Shown here piece after piece: positions 15,660-24,684 of a stretch of 64,000 bases of DNA (position 1 is the first letter of the stretch; each line of letters begins with the position of its first letter). This stretch comes from Candidatus Hydrogenisulfobacillus filiaventi (lineage in GTDB: Bacteria > Bacillota > Sulfobacillia > Sulfobacillales > R501), in assembly GCA_902809825.1 (NCBI GenBank), contig LR778114.1, positions 1,798,001 to 1,862,000 on the forward strand, in the 5' to 3' direction. Under the pieces are notes generated by a model, which was not told the origin of the DNA, ran no database searches, and worked only from the letters and a program-made list of their open reading frames with translations. Made by a program: the position numbers and the translations under genes.

Positions 15660-16466
15660 TCAGAGGTGGATGCCGAGCCCCAAGAGCTGGCTGCCGATGA
15701 AGAAGTAGGCCCCCTCCAGCAAGAGGGCCAGGGCCACCAGGGGCGTGACGCCCGTCACCAGCGTCCGCACGCTCCCCGTGAGGGCGTACATCCGCCGCTG
15801 GCGGATGCCGGCGATGAGCGTGTCCAGGGGGTCCAGCGTCGCCCCCGTGAGGCGCTGGTTCGCGGCCTGGGCCAGGGTCACCGCCAGCGTCGCCGCCTCG
15901 AGCGTGCCCACCCGGTCCGCGAACGCCCCCAGCGCCCGGTCCACCGGCCGGCCCCGCCGGAGATCCCGCAGCACCCGCGCGATCTCCGCCGCCAGCCGGG
16001 GCGGCAGCCGCGGCAGGAGCCGCCCCAGCGCGTCCGGCAGGTTGTAGCCCATGTCGAGGAGCAGCCGCAGGTGGTTCAGGAACAGCGGCAGGCCCGCCGT
16101 CACCGCCTGCTGGTAGCCCCGGTCGAGCTGGCGGACGAGCCAGTCCGGCAGGACGAGGGCGAGGGCCAGGGCCAGCCCCGCCACCAGGGGCCCCGGCAGG
16201 CCGAGGAGCAGGCCCCCGAGCGCCAGGCCCGTCACCCAGACCGCCACCAGCGGGAGCAGCCTGGCCGGGGTGAGGCCCAGGACCCGGGCCCGCGCCCGGG
16301 TGGGCGCCCGGGTGAGCCGGGTCCACCACCAGTCCCGCGCCCGCGCCCGCCAGTTCGCCTCGCCAGCCCAGGGGGAGAGCGGGCGGGGATCGGGCCAGCC
16401 CCACCGGATCGCTCCGGCGACGCCGGCGGCCGCGAGCGCGGCCCCGACCCAGAAGAGGCCCGTCAT
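15660..16466 (-). CDS. tadC: TadC-like inner membrane platform protein
   Basis: 268 aa. N-terminal span, a mid pair of spans (LLPLVAVWVTGLALGGLLLG), a T2SSF-type helical region (LPLFLNHLRLLLDMGYNLPDAL...) and a C-terminal span. The ATG overlaps the tadB stop (ATGA), typical of tadBC. Platform for pilus assembly with TadB and the CpaF ATPase. Confidence 0.8.
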   Translation of the reverse strand: MTGLFWVGAALAAAGVAGAIRWGWPDPRPLSPWAGEANWRARARDWWWTRLTRAPTRARARVLGLTPARLLPLVAVWVTGLALGGLLLGLPGPLVAGLALALALVLPDWLVRQLDRGYQQAVTAGLPLFLNHLRLLLDMGYNLPDALGRLLPRLPPRLAAEIARVLRDLRRGRPVDRALGAFADRVGTLEAATLAVTLAQAANQRLTGATLDPLDTLIAGIRQRRMYALTGSVRTLVTGVTPLVALALLLEGAYFFIGSQLLGLGIHL

Positions 16467-17296
16467 GCCGCCATCCCCGCCTTTCGTTGAAGGCCCCGCA
16501 GGAGCACCGCCGCGAGGAGGGTGAGCCCCACGCTCGCCCCGCCCAGGATCCAGCCGATCGGTAACGCATCCAGGTGGCGCGCCGTCGGGCTCAGGGCCGG
16601 CCAAAGCACCTGCACCGCGGCGGCCACGGCGATGGCCCCCCAGGCCGTCTGGGCGCTGGCCGCGAGCTGACCCGCCCGCTGCTGCTCCTGCTGCAGCCGC
16701 TCGCCCCAGAGCGTGGTGAGCCGGGTGAGGAGCGCGGCCACGTCCAGGGACAGCCGATCCGCCTGGTAGAGCACGTCCGCGAACAGCCCCAGGTCCGGCA
16801 GCCCCCAGTCGGTGCCCGCCTGCCGGATCGTGTCCGGCAGGCGGCCGGCCTGCCGGGCCTCGTCCCCGAGCGCCGTTTGCAGGATGTCCGCCAGGGGCGG
16901 CCGGGTGTGGGGGGCCAGCGCCCGGATGGCCGCCGGCACGTTCGGCTGCAGGGGCAGGAGGTTCCGGAGCGCCATCGCGAGCGCGTAGGCGTCCCGGTCC
17001 AGCTGCTGGCGGCGGGCCGCCCGGGCCCGGTCCTCCAGCCAACGGGGGAGCCAGGCCCCCACCACCCCGTAGCCCGCCGCCACCAGGGGATTGCGGGTGG
17101 CGAGGAGCACCCCCGCCCCCAGCCCCAGCGCGGCGCCGAGGGACCCGAGCCGCATCCAGCGCCGGGGCCACACCGGGCCGGGCGTAAAGCGCCGGGCCGG
17201 CGCGGGGAGGAGGCGCCGGACGCGGGGCGGGGCGGGGGCCAGCGCCCACCAGACGCCCAGGCCCCCGCCCACCGCCGCGATCAGGATCCCGATCAT
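16463..17296 (-). CDS. tadB: TadB-like inner membrane platform protein
   Basis: 277 aa with paired N-terminal spans, a T2SSF-like helical domain (AMALRNLLPLQPNVPAAIRAL) and two C-terminal spans. Start overlaps the end of cpaF, end overlaps tadC. Confidence 0.8.
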   Translation of the reverse strand: MIGILIAAVGGGLGVWWALAPAPPRVRRLLPAPARRFTPGPVWPRRWMRLGSLGAALGLGAGVLLATRNPLVAAGYGVVGAWLPRWLEDRARAARRQQLDRDAYALAMALRNLLPLQPNVPAAIRALAPHTRPPLADILQTALGDEARQAGRLPDTIRQAGTDWGLPDLGLFADVLYQADRLSLDVAALLTRLTTLWGERLQQEQQRAGQLAASAQTAWGAIAVAAAVQVLWPALSPTARHLDALPIGWILGGASVGLTLLAAVLLRGLQRKAGMAA

Positions 17297-18582
17297 GCCG
17301 ACCACCCGCCCATCGCCGCCATCCGCTCCCGGTCCGGGGAGAGGTCCGCCTCCTGCCGCCAGGTGGTGCCGTCCCAGCTCCAGATCGTCCGCTGGGTCCC
17401 GTCGGGCTGGGGCTCGGTCACCGCCAGAATCCGGCGGTGTTCCACCCCCTGGGCGTCCCGCGGCCGGCCGATCTGCACCACCAGGTCGATGGCCTCCGCC
17501 ACCTGCTCCGCCAGCTCGTCGCGGGGGATGGCGACCCCGCTCCGGCGCAGGATCCACGCGAGGCGCGCCACCAGGGCCGAGGCCCGACGCAGGTGGATGG
17601 TTAGCAGCATGCCGCCCGCCTCCGTCACGCCCGCCTCCAGCGTGTCCAGCGCCTCGGCGCTCCGGACCTCCCCCACCACGATGCGGTCCGGCCGCATGCG
17701 CAGTGTGTTCACGAAGAGGTCATGCAGCGTGACCACCGTCTCCTGGGCGGCCTGGACGTCCATGCGCTCCCGGGCCACCAGCCCCACCGCGTGGGGCAGC
17801 TCGTGGTCGAGCTGCAGCTCCGGGGTGTCCTCCATGCTGATCACCCGCTCGTCCCGGGGGATCGCCGCCCGCGCGAGCGCCCGCAGCACCGTGGTCTTGC
17901 CGCTGCCGGTGGGCCCCGCGATGCAGAGGTTGAGCCGGGCCCGCACCGCCCGCATCAGCCAGGCCGCCAGGGCCTCCGACAGCATCCCCCGCGCCACCAG
18001 GTCCGTGAGGTCCAGCACCGCCTCCGCGTTGCGCTTGCGGATGGTGAGCAGCGGCACCCCCTGGGCGCTGACGCTCTCGTGCACGACGTGGATGCGGGCC
18101 CCGTTGTCCGGCCAGATGACCGTCTGCAGGGGCAGGGTGGGCTGATACCGACTGCCCGCCCGGGTGGTGAGATGGATGGCCAGCTGGCGGGCCTCCTCCA
18201 CGGACCCGAGCGCCGGCTCCTCCACCCAGGCGCCGCGCCGCTCGGTGCGGATCTGCCGGCCGTCCAGCAGGATCTCCGTCACGGCGGGGTCGCGCATGTA
18301 GGGCTCGAGCGCCGCCGCGCCCAGGAGCTGGGCCCGCAGCACCGCCAGGAGGCGGTCCCGCACGGGCGGGCTCGGCCGCACGCTCGCCACCGCCTCCACC
18401 AGGGCCTCCTCCACCGCCCCGCGCCCGAAGCGCTCGGGAAAGGCCAGCAGGTCGGGGCGATGGGCGTCGAGCCACGCCCAGGCCGCCTCCAGCAGTTCGT
18501 CGGTCCGTCCGCTCTCCTCCGCCGCCTGGCCCACCGCCCGCAGCCGGGCGGGGCGCCGGAGGTATTCCGTCACCGCGTTCAT
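17293..18582 (-). CDS. cpaF: CpaF/TadA secretion ATPase, cluster 1
   Basis: 429 aa. Walker A GPTGSGKT at residues 223-230, Walker B-like RPDRIVVGEVR at about 298-308, and MEDTPELQL between them, as in GspE/CpaF-type hexameric ATPases. N-terminal part is the CpaF-type helical domain. Powers pilus assembly in the cytoplasm. Overlapping ATGA junctions on both sides indicate one translational unit with tadZ, tadB and tadC. Confidence 0.9.
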   Translation of the reverse strand: MNAVTEYLRRPARLRAVGQAAEESGRTDELLEAAWAWLDAHRPDLLAFPERFGRGAVEEALVEAVASVRPSPPVRDRLLAVLRAQLLGAAALEPYMRDPAVTEILLDGRQIRTERRGAWVEEPALGSVEEARQLAIHLTTRAGSRYQPTLPLQTVIWPDNGARIHVVHESVSAQGVPLLTIRKRNAEAVLDLTDLVARGMLSEALAAWLMRAVRARLNLCIAGPTGSGKTTVLRALARAAIPRDERVISMEDTPELQLDHELPHAVGLVARERMDVQAAQETVVTLHDLFVNTLRMRPDRIVVGEVRSAEALDTLEAGVTEAGGMLLTIHLRRASALVARLAWILRRSGVAIPRDELAEQVAEAIDLVVQIGRPRDAQGVEHRRILAVTEPQPDGTQRTIWSWDGTTWRQEADLSPDRERMAAMGGWSA

Positions 18583-19991
18583 GCCCGTCGCCTGCCTTTC
18601 GGGGTCTCACCGGTCAGGATCTGCCAGAAGCGGCGCCAGGGCTCCGCCGTCGCCAGGGGCCGGTGCCGCTGCCAGGCCGCCGCCAGCGGTCCCGGCGCGT
18701 AGGGCACCACCCCCAACAGGGCCGCCGGCACATGCACCCGGGCAATCTCCGCCGCCGGAATCGCCTCCTTCGGCCCCCCGCGCCGGTTGACCACCAGCCA
18801 GATCCGCTCCGGCGGCAGCGCCAGGCCCTCCGTGAGCTGATGCCAGAGCCGGTTGGCCGCCAGCACCGCGTCCGGCTCGGGCGTGGTCACCAGCACCACC
18901 GCTCCGTCCGTGGCCACGAGCCGCACGGCCGCCTCCGTCGCCTCGTCCAGCATCGGCGGCAGGTCCGCCAGCACCCAGCGGTCGTGCCGGAGCGCCACCG
19001 TGAGGAGCTGTCGCGGCCCGTCGAGCGGCGGCAGCACGTAGCCGCGCTTGGAGGGACGGGGGGCTGGCACCAGGGTGCAGGCCCGGTCCACGGCCGGCAG
19101 ACTCTGCACGTACCGCGCGAGGACGTCCTCCGCCGCCAGGGCCCCGGCCTCCCCGGCCGCCTCCAGGGCCGCGAACACGCCGCCGAGATCGGGCAGGGTG
19201 GGGGAACCCGGCGCCACCCACCAGTCCGCAAGGCCGGGGTTCACGTAGTGCAGGTCGACCCCGAGCGCGCTGCCCGCCCGGGCCGCCGCCGCCAGGAGAT
19301 GGGCGGTCACGGTGGTGACGCCCACCCCGCCCTTGGCGCCGATCACGGCCACGAAACGGGCGGCGGGCACCACCTCGCGCACCACGCTGGGACTGGGTGG
19401 CGCGGAACCCGGCTGGTGGCCGGATGCGGGGGCAGGCGCCCGATCCGGGCCCCGGGATCTCCGGCCGGGGCCGAACAGCCCGCGACGAGCCTCCGGCTGT
19501 CCCTGCGCATGGGCCGGAACGGTCGGATCCCCCGCGCTCCCTGCCGGGATGGTCGAGGTGGGCGCCTCCGGCTGGACCGGAATCGCCTCCGGCTGGACCG
19601 GAATCGCCTCCGGCTGGACCGGCTCCTGGTCTCCCCAGGCGACCAGGAAGGCACCCGGGTCCACGATCAGGCCGTCGTCCCCCTCCTCCACCTCCACCAC
19701 GCGCCACGTGGCCTCGTCCACTGGGGGGACGGATCCCGGCATCAGCAGCACGGCCGCCCTCACGGACGGGCGGGCGCGCAGCAAGGTGGCCAAGCGATCC
19801 GACCAGGCCCCCCAAGCCGGATCCGTGGTGCTGACCACGAGTCTGGCGTCTTCTGGCAGATCCCACCAGCCACGGGCCAGCTCCTCGACGGACGCCATGG
19901 TGCGCATCTCCGAATCCGGCCACGCCTCCCGCAGCACCGTGCGCAGACCGTCCGCCTCGTCGGGCGGCATCACCAAATACACCGTCGTCAC
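18579..19991 (-). CDS. tadZ: TadZ/CpaE-like localisation ATPase, cluster 1
   Basis: 470 aa from a GTG behind AGAGGAG. N-terminal receiver-like region (VYLVMPPDEADGLRTVLREAW), a Pro-rich linker with three VQPEAIP-type repeats at about residues 124-143, and a MinD/ParA-type C-terminal domain with deviant Walker A GAKGGVGVTT near residues 218-227. TadZ proteins mark the site of pilus assembly. Confidence 0.8.
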   Translation of the reverse strand: MTTVYLVMPPDEADGLRTVLREAWPDSEMRTMASVEELARGWWDLPEDARLVVSTTDPAWGAWSDRLATLLRARPSVRAAVLLMPGSVPPVDEATWRVVEVEEGDDGLIVDPGAFLVAWGDQEPVQPEAIPVQPEAIPVQPEAPTSTIPAGSAGDPTVPAHAQGQPEARRGLFGPGRRSRGPDRAPAPASGHQPGSAPPSPSVVREVVPAARFVAVIGAKGGVGVTTVTAHLLAAAARAGSALGVDLHYVNPGLADWWVAPGSPTLPDLGGVFAALEAAGEAGALAAEDVLARYVQSLPAVDRACTLVPAPRPSKRGYVLPPLDGPRQLLTVALRHDRWVLADLPPMLDEATEAAVRLVATDGAVVLVTTPEPDAVLAANRLWHQLTEGLALPPERIWLVVNRRGGPKEAIPAAEIARVHVPAALLGVVPYAPGPLAAAWQRHRPLATAEPWRRFWQILTGETPKGRRRA

Positions 19992-20017
19992 CGGTCGCGC
20001 TCCTCTCGATCGTGATC

Positions 20018-20635
20018 TCAAGCCGTGGAGACCGCCCGATACACCACCTCGGCCGCCAGCAGTGTGGCCAGGGCGATCTCCGGCCGCCACACCAGCAGGC
20101 CGAGGTAGATGCTCCAGCGAAACCACGTCTCCGGCGGCGTGCCGACCGGGATGTTCGGCACCGGGCTGTGCACCCGGTACGGTAGCGGCCAGAACCACTG
20201 CACCCCGGTGGTGTTAAGCGTGTCCACGACCAGATGGCTGGCGTACCCGGCTGCCCAGCCCCAGTCTCCCCCAGGTCCCCACACACGCCAGAGGCGCAGG
20301 ATCCAGGCCGGGTGCCCGATCCCGACGCCCATCGCCCACCAGAACCGGGCCAGGATGGATCCCAGCAGCGGCTCCACCAAGCCCACCGCAACCGCCATCG
20401 CCAGCCAGGAGTGCAGGACGCCCCGGTGTCGGACGGCCCCCGTCGCCGTGGCCAGGGCGGCCAGGGCGGAGGCCCCGGGGATGGCGCGGGTCAGCAGAGC
20501 CCGGGGATGATCCAGATCCGGGGCTAGGCCCCCCAGGCCCCCCATCACCAGCCAAGCCGGATCCAGGGCATGATGGGTGGCGACGGCGGCCACGGCGGCC
20601 AGGGCCACCCCGGCGGCGATGTGCGTACGGGCCAT
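20018..20635 (-). CDS. YdjM/LexA-binding-type membrane metal hydrolase-like protein
   Basis: About 205 aa. GGLGGLAPDLDHP near the N-terminus, HRGVLHSW in the middle and GYASHLVVDTLN further on are the Asp/His motifs of the YdjM (DUF457) family of membrane proteins with a metal-dependent hydrolase-like site. Several membrane spans. Role here unknown; it sits between tadZ and the c-di-GMP gene. Start at MARTH behind GGGAGG; a Met seven codons earlier is possible. Confidence 0.75.
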   Translation of the reverse strand: MARTHIAAGVALAAVAAVATHHALDPAWLVMGGLGGLAPDLDHPRALLTRAIPGASALAALATATGAVRHRGVLHSWLAMAVAVGLVEPLLGSILARFWWAMGVGIGHPAWILRLWRVWGPGGDWGWAAGYASHLVVDTLNTTGVQWFWPLPYRVHSPVPNIPVGTPPETWFRWSIYLGLLVWRPEIALATLLAAEVVYRAVSTA

Positions 20636-20654
20636 CACCGGCACCACCTCCCGC

Positions 20655-20700
20655 AAAAAACCATCCGGCCCGCGCCTCTTCTGGCGCGGGCCGGATGGCC
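20655..20700 (-). terminator. intrinsic terminator after 20714 gene
   Basis: Long stem GGCCATCCGGCCCGCGCC / GGCGCGGGCCGGATGG followed by TTTTTT on the minus strand. Confidence 0.85.
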
Positions 20701-20713
20701 GCCACCGCAGACC

Positions 20714-21151
20714 CTAGCCGCCTGCGGAGTTGCCAACTTGTTGCACAAAATGGCCAACGGCGCTGGCCACGACGTTGGCCACGTGCGTCATGCCAGCTAC
20801 CAGGTCGATCCACCCGTTGCTGAACACGAGGCCGACCAACACGAAGCCCAGCAGGATCTCGGTCAGACTCTGCAGCGCGGGGCGGCCCTGGAGAAAAGGC
20901 ACCTCTTTGTCTTGAAAGAAGTGCCGCTTGGCTTCCACCGATTCCCCCTTGTTCACTTTATACGCCAGCCGCAGCAATCCCCACGCCCCGACGAGCAGGA
21001 TGTAGAGGCCGAACAGGCCCGCAGCCCAATCGAAGACATGGACCACCAGACCACCCACGCCAGAGGTGGCGCTGGGCAGCGATGGCTGCACCTGCGACAG
21101 CGTGTTTTGCAGCTGGGCGGGTCCCCCACTAGCACCAGAAGCCCAAAGCAT
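20714..21151 (-). CDS. two-span membrane protein (145 aa)
   Basis: Short soluble N-terminus, a span AAGLFGLYILLVGAWGLLRL, a basic and acidic cytoplasmic loop (NKGESVEAKRHFFQDKE), then a second span ILLGFVLVGLVF and a Gly-rich end. Layout recalls small T4SS/pilin-like subunits, but no motif supports a family. Own terminator; GGGGGGAAGG ribosome site. Confidence 0.6.
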   Translation of the reverse strand: MLWASGASGGPAQLQNTLSQVQPSLPSATSGVGGLVVHVFDWAAGLFGLYILLVGAWGLLRLAYKVNKGESVEAKRHFFQDKEVPFLQGRPALQSLTEILLGFVLVGLVFSNGWIDLVAGMTHVANVVASAVGHFVQQVGNSAGG

Positions 21152-21243
21152 GATGCCCTTCCCCCCTCAGGCGAAACGTGGAGCCTGCGCCTGGCGGCCC
21201 AAAAGGCCGTGCCCCAGATGCCGGGCTCGATGGAGTTCAGCGA

Positions 21244-21279
21244 CAGCTGGGGCTCCGCCGGACGGCGGAGCCCCAGCTG
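21244..21279 (-). terminator. perfect GC hairpin after GGDEF gene
   Basis: CAGCTGGGGCTCCGCC / GGCGGAGCCCCAGCTG with a 4-base loop, 44-79 bases after the stop of the GGDEF gene; no U-run. Confidence 0.5.
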
Positions 21280-21322
21280 GATTGACCGGCAACCCGGCGA
21301 CGCAAGCCTTGCGCGTTTAGGA

Positions 21323-23386
21323 CTAGGACGAGGCTGCCGCGCCCTCCCTCCAGGTGGCCAGGATGGCTTCCCGGAGCGGAGCCAGCGCCCGCACCCATTC
21401 CCCTGTTGGCACGCCCCCCAGGCCCAGAGGATCCGACGGGATTCGGATCAGGCGCGGAGTGGCGGGATCCACCCGACTTCTGGTGGCGGCCCACACTCCG
21501 GAGGGGAGGGGCACAACCGGTCTCGCGCCCGCCAGGACGCAGATGCCCTCAACCCCCGGCAACGCGGGCGGCCGCACGCCGGCGTCCAGCACCACCACGG
21601 CATCCACGGCCGCGCTGCGGGCGCCCAAGGCCAAGTAGCGATCCAGGATGGGGGGATGCACCGCGATGGACTCAGCGAACAGCCAAGCGGAAAGGCGATC
21701 CGCCATCCGCACCTCGACCCGCGGCGACTGGGCGGGCGTGCCGGCGATCCAGGACACCTCCCACCCCCGATTGTGCGGAGGGGCTTTCCCGATCATCACG
21801 CCGAGGCGGGGATGGGTGGGCGTGCCCTCCAGGAGGCGCACCGGCACCGCCCCCTCCCATGCCAGCCATTGCGCCAGCACCAACGCGAGGGTGCTGGTGC
21901 CCACCCGGCGATCCTCCCCCCATACCCACCAGACGGTGCCGACCGGGATTGGCAGCCCGCGGGCAACGTGGCTCTCTGTGGGCGGGTGCGGGATCTCGGG
22001 CTCCGCTTGATCCGGCGGCTTCTCGACCTGCGGAATCTCCGGCGGCGGTTCATCTCGACGGCTGGCCCATATCGCCCGCTTCGCCTTGGCCCATTCCGGC
22101 CACGCGAACCCTGGCGGCTGCGGGGTCGCCCCCGGTTCAGTCTCCGGGTGGGACTCCCCCGCTGTCGAGCGACCGGCGTCCAGATCCGTGACGCCCCATC
22201 GGTGCGCGACGCCCGTTCGCCACGGGGGCGGGGACGACCCCGATCGCTCCGCATGCCGCCCTGCCGGGGGAGAGGACGGGGCGGCGGTTGCCGATTTCAT
22301 CGCCCAGGTTCGACGCTTGCCGGCCGGACTTGCTGGGGCGACCAACGGCTGTCCCGCCGGCTCCTGGGACGTTGGTCGCGTCTCCCCATCCACCTCGGCA
22401 GGCGCTGTGACGGGCTCCTCCCGTGGCGGCTTCGGCTCGGCGGGAGGCGCTGCGGCGGGCTCCTCCCGTGGAGGCTTCGGCTCGGCGGGAGGCGCTGCGG
22501 CGGGCTCCTCCCGTGGAGGCTTCGGCTCGGCGGGAGGCGCTGCGGCGGGCTCCTCCTTCGGCTCAGCCAACCCAGTGGAGGCGATCTGCCGACCGGACGC
22601 CTGGTGATGCGCGACCTTGGCTTGGTACATGGCGCGATCCGCCTCCTGGATCGCCGTCTCCCACCCAGAAGCGACCAGGCAGCGAGCCCCACCGCAGCTG
22701 ATGGCGACGCCCGCCTCCGCGGCCCCAGCCTCCAGGTTGCCCACCACATGGTCCATGGTGGCATCGGGCGTCTCCCGCCACGCGATCATCCACTCGTCGC
22801 CACCCCAGCGGGACACCATGGCGGAGGCCGGAGCTGCGGATCGCACCAGCTGGCCAATGCGCTGGATCAGTCGATCCCCAGCCGCATGGCCCTGAGTATC
22901 GTTGATCGTCTTCAGGCCATCCGCGTCCACGAACAGGATCGCATAGGGCCCCGGCTCCCGGCGCTCGACCCGCCACTGCCACCAGCGCTCCCCAGCCGGT
23001 CTGGACCAGCATCCGCTCAGACGATCCCGGGCCAGCGTGGCGTACGGCTCCGGCCACGTCGTGGGATCTCCCGGCGGCCAGGATGGATCCGGCAACGTGT
23101 CGGAGATGCCCAGCAGAACAGCCCACAGGCCGGGTCTCCAGGCCGTGTCCACGATCAGCACACGGGTGCCCTTCGCGGCGAACAGGGCGGAGATCTGATC
23201 CCAAGCCTCGGCAAGCCGGTGCCGCTCCTCGACCGGCCTCCCGCCCGCCTCGCGCACCACGATGTCATCGACCGCCAGATCGTCCGGCCATCTCGCGGCG
23301 GATCGCGCCGTCTGCAGCGCTTGCGCAAGGCTGGAGAACCGCATCACGCCATCGGGGGGGCCGTCTGTTGTGACTCGCCATCTCAT
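21323..23386 (-). CDS. GGDEF diguanylate cyclase fused to TadZ/MinD-like domain
   Basis: 687 aa. Residues 1-140 are a soluble domain of unknown type. Residues ~145-265 are a GGDEF domain with FVDADGLKTINDTQGHAAGD (metal and guanine contacts) and signature GGDEW at 195-199; the product-inhibition RxxD motif is not present five residues before it. Residues ~278-330 are Pro-rich repeats (EEPAAAPPAEPKPPR units, three in tandem). The C-terminal ~200 residues resemble TadZ/MinD ATPases: WGEDRRVGTSTLALVLAQWLA in the P-loop position, without the usual Lys, then MIGKAPPHNRGWEVSWIAGTP. Predicted to make c-di-GMP at the pilus assembly site. Lies between the two tad clusters, start behind AAGGAGG. Confidence 0.85.
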   Translation of the reverse strand: MRWRVTTDGPPDGVMRFSSLAQALQTARSAARWPDDLAVDDIVVREAGGRPVEERHRLAEAWDQISALFAAKGTRVLIVDTAWRPGLWAVLLGISDTLPDPSWPPGDPTTWPEPYATLARDRLSGCWSRPAGERWWQWRVERREPGPYAILFVDADGLKTINDTQGHAAGDRLIQRIGQLVRSAAPASAMVSRWGGDEWMIAWRETPDATMDHVVGNLEAGAAEAGVAISCGGARCLVASGWETAIQEADRAMYQAKVAHHQASGRQIASTGLAEPKEEPAAAPPAEPKPPREEPAAAPPAEPKPPREEPAAAPPAEPKPPREEPVTAPAEVDGETRPTSQEPAGQPLVAPASPAGKRRTWAMKSATAAPSSPPAGRHAERSGSSPPPWRTGVAHRWGVTDLDAGRSTAGESHPETEPGATPQPPGFAWPEWAKAKRAIWASRRDEPPPEIPQVEKPPDQAEPEIPHPPTESHVARGLPIPVGTVWWVWGEDRRVGTSTLALVLAQWLAWEGAVPVRLLEGTPTHPRLGVMIGKAPPHNRGWEVSWIAGTPAQSPRVEVRMADRLSAWLFAESIAVHPPILDRYLALGARSAAVDAVVVLDAGVRPPALPGVEGICVLAGARPVVPLPSGVWAATRSRVDPATPRLIRIPSDPLGLGGVPTGEWVRALAPLREAILATWREGAAASS

Positions 23387-23388
23387 GC

Positions 23389-23433
23389 GTCGCACCTCCT
23401 TCCCGCGAAGGCAAAGACCACAACGGGTGCGAC
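23389..23433 (-). promoter_or_regulatory. hairpin covering the GGDEF gene ribosome site
   Basis: GTCGCACC (23426-23433) is exactly complementary to GGTGCGAC (23389-23396), which overlaps AAGGAGGTGCGAC before the ATG. An inner stem CCTTC/GAAGG also covers the start of AAGGAGG. A TATACT at 23491-23496 could be the -10 box, giving a leader of ~100 bases. Confidence 0.5.
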
Positions 23434-23573
23434 AGGCCACAGATGAACAAAGCGCCTGCGCGCAGATCCGCCACAGGCTTTCCATCGATTAGTATAGCGC
23501 TGATCTTGGCGCCTGACCACCACAAGGCGGCTGGCGGCCGTGCGCTTGGCGCACGGGGGCCCCAACTTGGCGG

Positions 23574-23996
23574 CTATCCCCACCAATGCCCCGTCACCAG
23601 CCGGGCGATCACCCACGCGGCTCCCAGCCAGGGGGCGAACGGGCGGGGCGGGGGTGGCCACCGCCGCCGCCAGGCGCTTTCCGCCAGGTGGGCGGTCAGG
23701 GCCAGTCCGGCCGCCCCCGCCACCAGCAGCAGGCCGGGCAGCGGGCCCAGCCACGCCCCCCAGACGGCCAGCAGGCGGGCATCGCCGCCGCCGAACGCCT
23801 CCGTCGCCAGCGCCAGGCCAAAGCCCAGGCCGCCCACCAGCAGGAGGCCCGCCCACGCGGCGCCCCATTGGCCCCGCGCCCCGTGCCAGGCCAGCGCCGC
23901 CCCCAGGCCAAACCAGATGGGCGCCACCGGAATGGTGCGGGTCCGGCAATCCGCCCAGGCGGTCCAGACGGCGAAAAGGGCCGTGAGCCCCGTCAT
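23574..23996 (-). CDS. tadV: TadV/CpaA prepilin peptidase
   Basis: 140 aa. First catalytic Asp in WADCRTRTIP (~residues 14-23) and second in FGGGDARLL (~70-78), both typical of A24 peptidases; five or six spans. ATG overlaps the cpaB stop. Cleaves the leader of pilins such as that at 27175. Confidence 0.85.
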   Translation of the reverse strand: MTGLTALFAVWTAWADCRTRTIPVAPIWFGLGAALAWHGARGQWGAAWAGLLLVGGLGFGLALATEAFGGGDARLLAVWGAWLGPLPGLLLVAGAAGLALTAHLAESAWRRRWPPPPRPFAPWLGAAWVIARLVTGHWWG

Positions 23997-24634
23997 CGCA
24001 CCGGAGGCTCCGCGACCAGCCAGAAGCTGGCGCCGTTGGCCGTGGCGGACAGGTACGGCCCCACGGCGTTCAGCACTGGCGGCGTGGCCGCCACCGCCAC
24101 CAGGGCGGGGGCATCGGAGGCGGCCGATCCCGCGGTGGACGGGTTGGCCGGGAGCGGAGCGCCGTTGGACTGGTAGACTCCGATCACCCGCACATCGGTC
24201 GCCAGGACGCTCGTGGTGTGCGGGCCGTTGTAGCTGCCTTGCAGCCCCAGGATTTCCACCCGGCTGCCGGCATGGACCAGGGCGCTCTGGGCTGGCGAGA
24301 CGGGCAGCACCAGGCGGACCTCTCCGGCCTTCAGCCCTTGCACATGACCCCCGAGATCCCCCGCCAGGACCGGGGCTCCCCGCACCAGGGCCACGGCCAC
24401 CCGCTGGCCGTGCACCTGGGCCGGGGTGAGGGCCCCCGGGGGTGCGGGGGCCAGCACCCGCCAGGGCCGGACGTCCGCCCGGATCAGGCGGGCCCCCGCG
24501 GGCACGGGCCGCGCGGCTTGGGCGATGACGACGGTGGCCGGGGGATGGGTGCGGCTCCAGAGGACCCCGCCTCCCGCCAGGGCGGCTGCCAGGGCCACGC
24601 CTCCCCGCCATGTGGAACGACGCAATGACACCAT
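23993..24634 (-). CDS. cpaB: CpaB/RcpC-like pilus assembly protein, cluster 2
   Basis: 213 aa. N-terminal span (GGVALAAALAGGGVLW), SAF-like AARPVPAGARLIRADVRPW, then a periplasm-type region with IDs close to CpaB (VRLVLPVSPAQSALVHAGSRVEILG). Starts behind GGAGGAGAGG, 50 bases after the TadG-like gene. Confidence 0.85.
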   Translation of the reverse strand: MVSLRRSTWRGGVALAAALAGGGVLWSRTHPPATVVIAQAARPVPAGARLIRADVRPWRVLAPAPPGALTPAQVHGQRVAVALVRGAPVLAGDLGGHVQGLKAGEVRLVLPVSPAQSALVHAGSRVEILGLQGSYNGPHTTSVLATDVRVIGVYQSNGAPLPANPSTAGSAASDAPALVAVAATPPVLNAVGPYLSATANGASFWLVAEPPVR

Positions 24635-24684
24635 GGCCTCTCCTCCGTTTTCGGTTTCATGAAGCACGGAGCGGAACCGCTGCC

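Noticed and set aside
20570-23446. 958-aa plus-strand open frame covering the GGDEF-TadZ gene
   Set aside because: GC-rich shadow of the minus-strand gene: no domain, His/Arg/Gly-biased sequence, no ribosome site.
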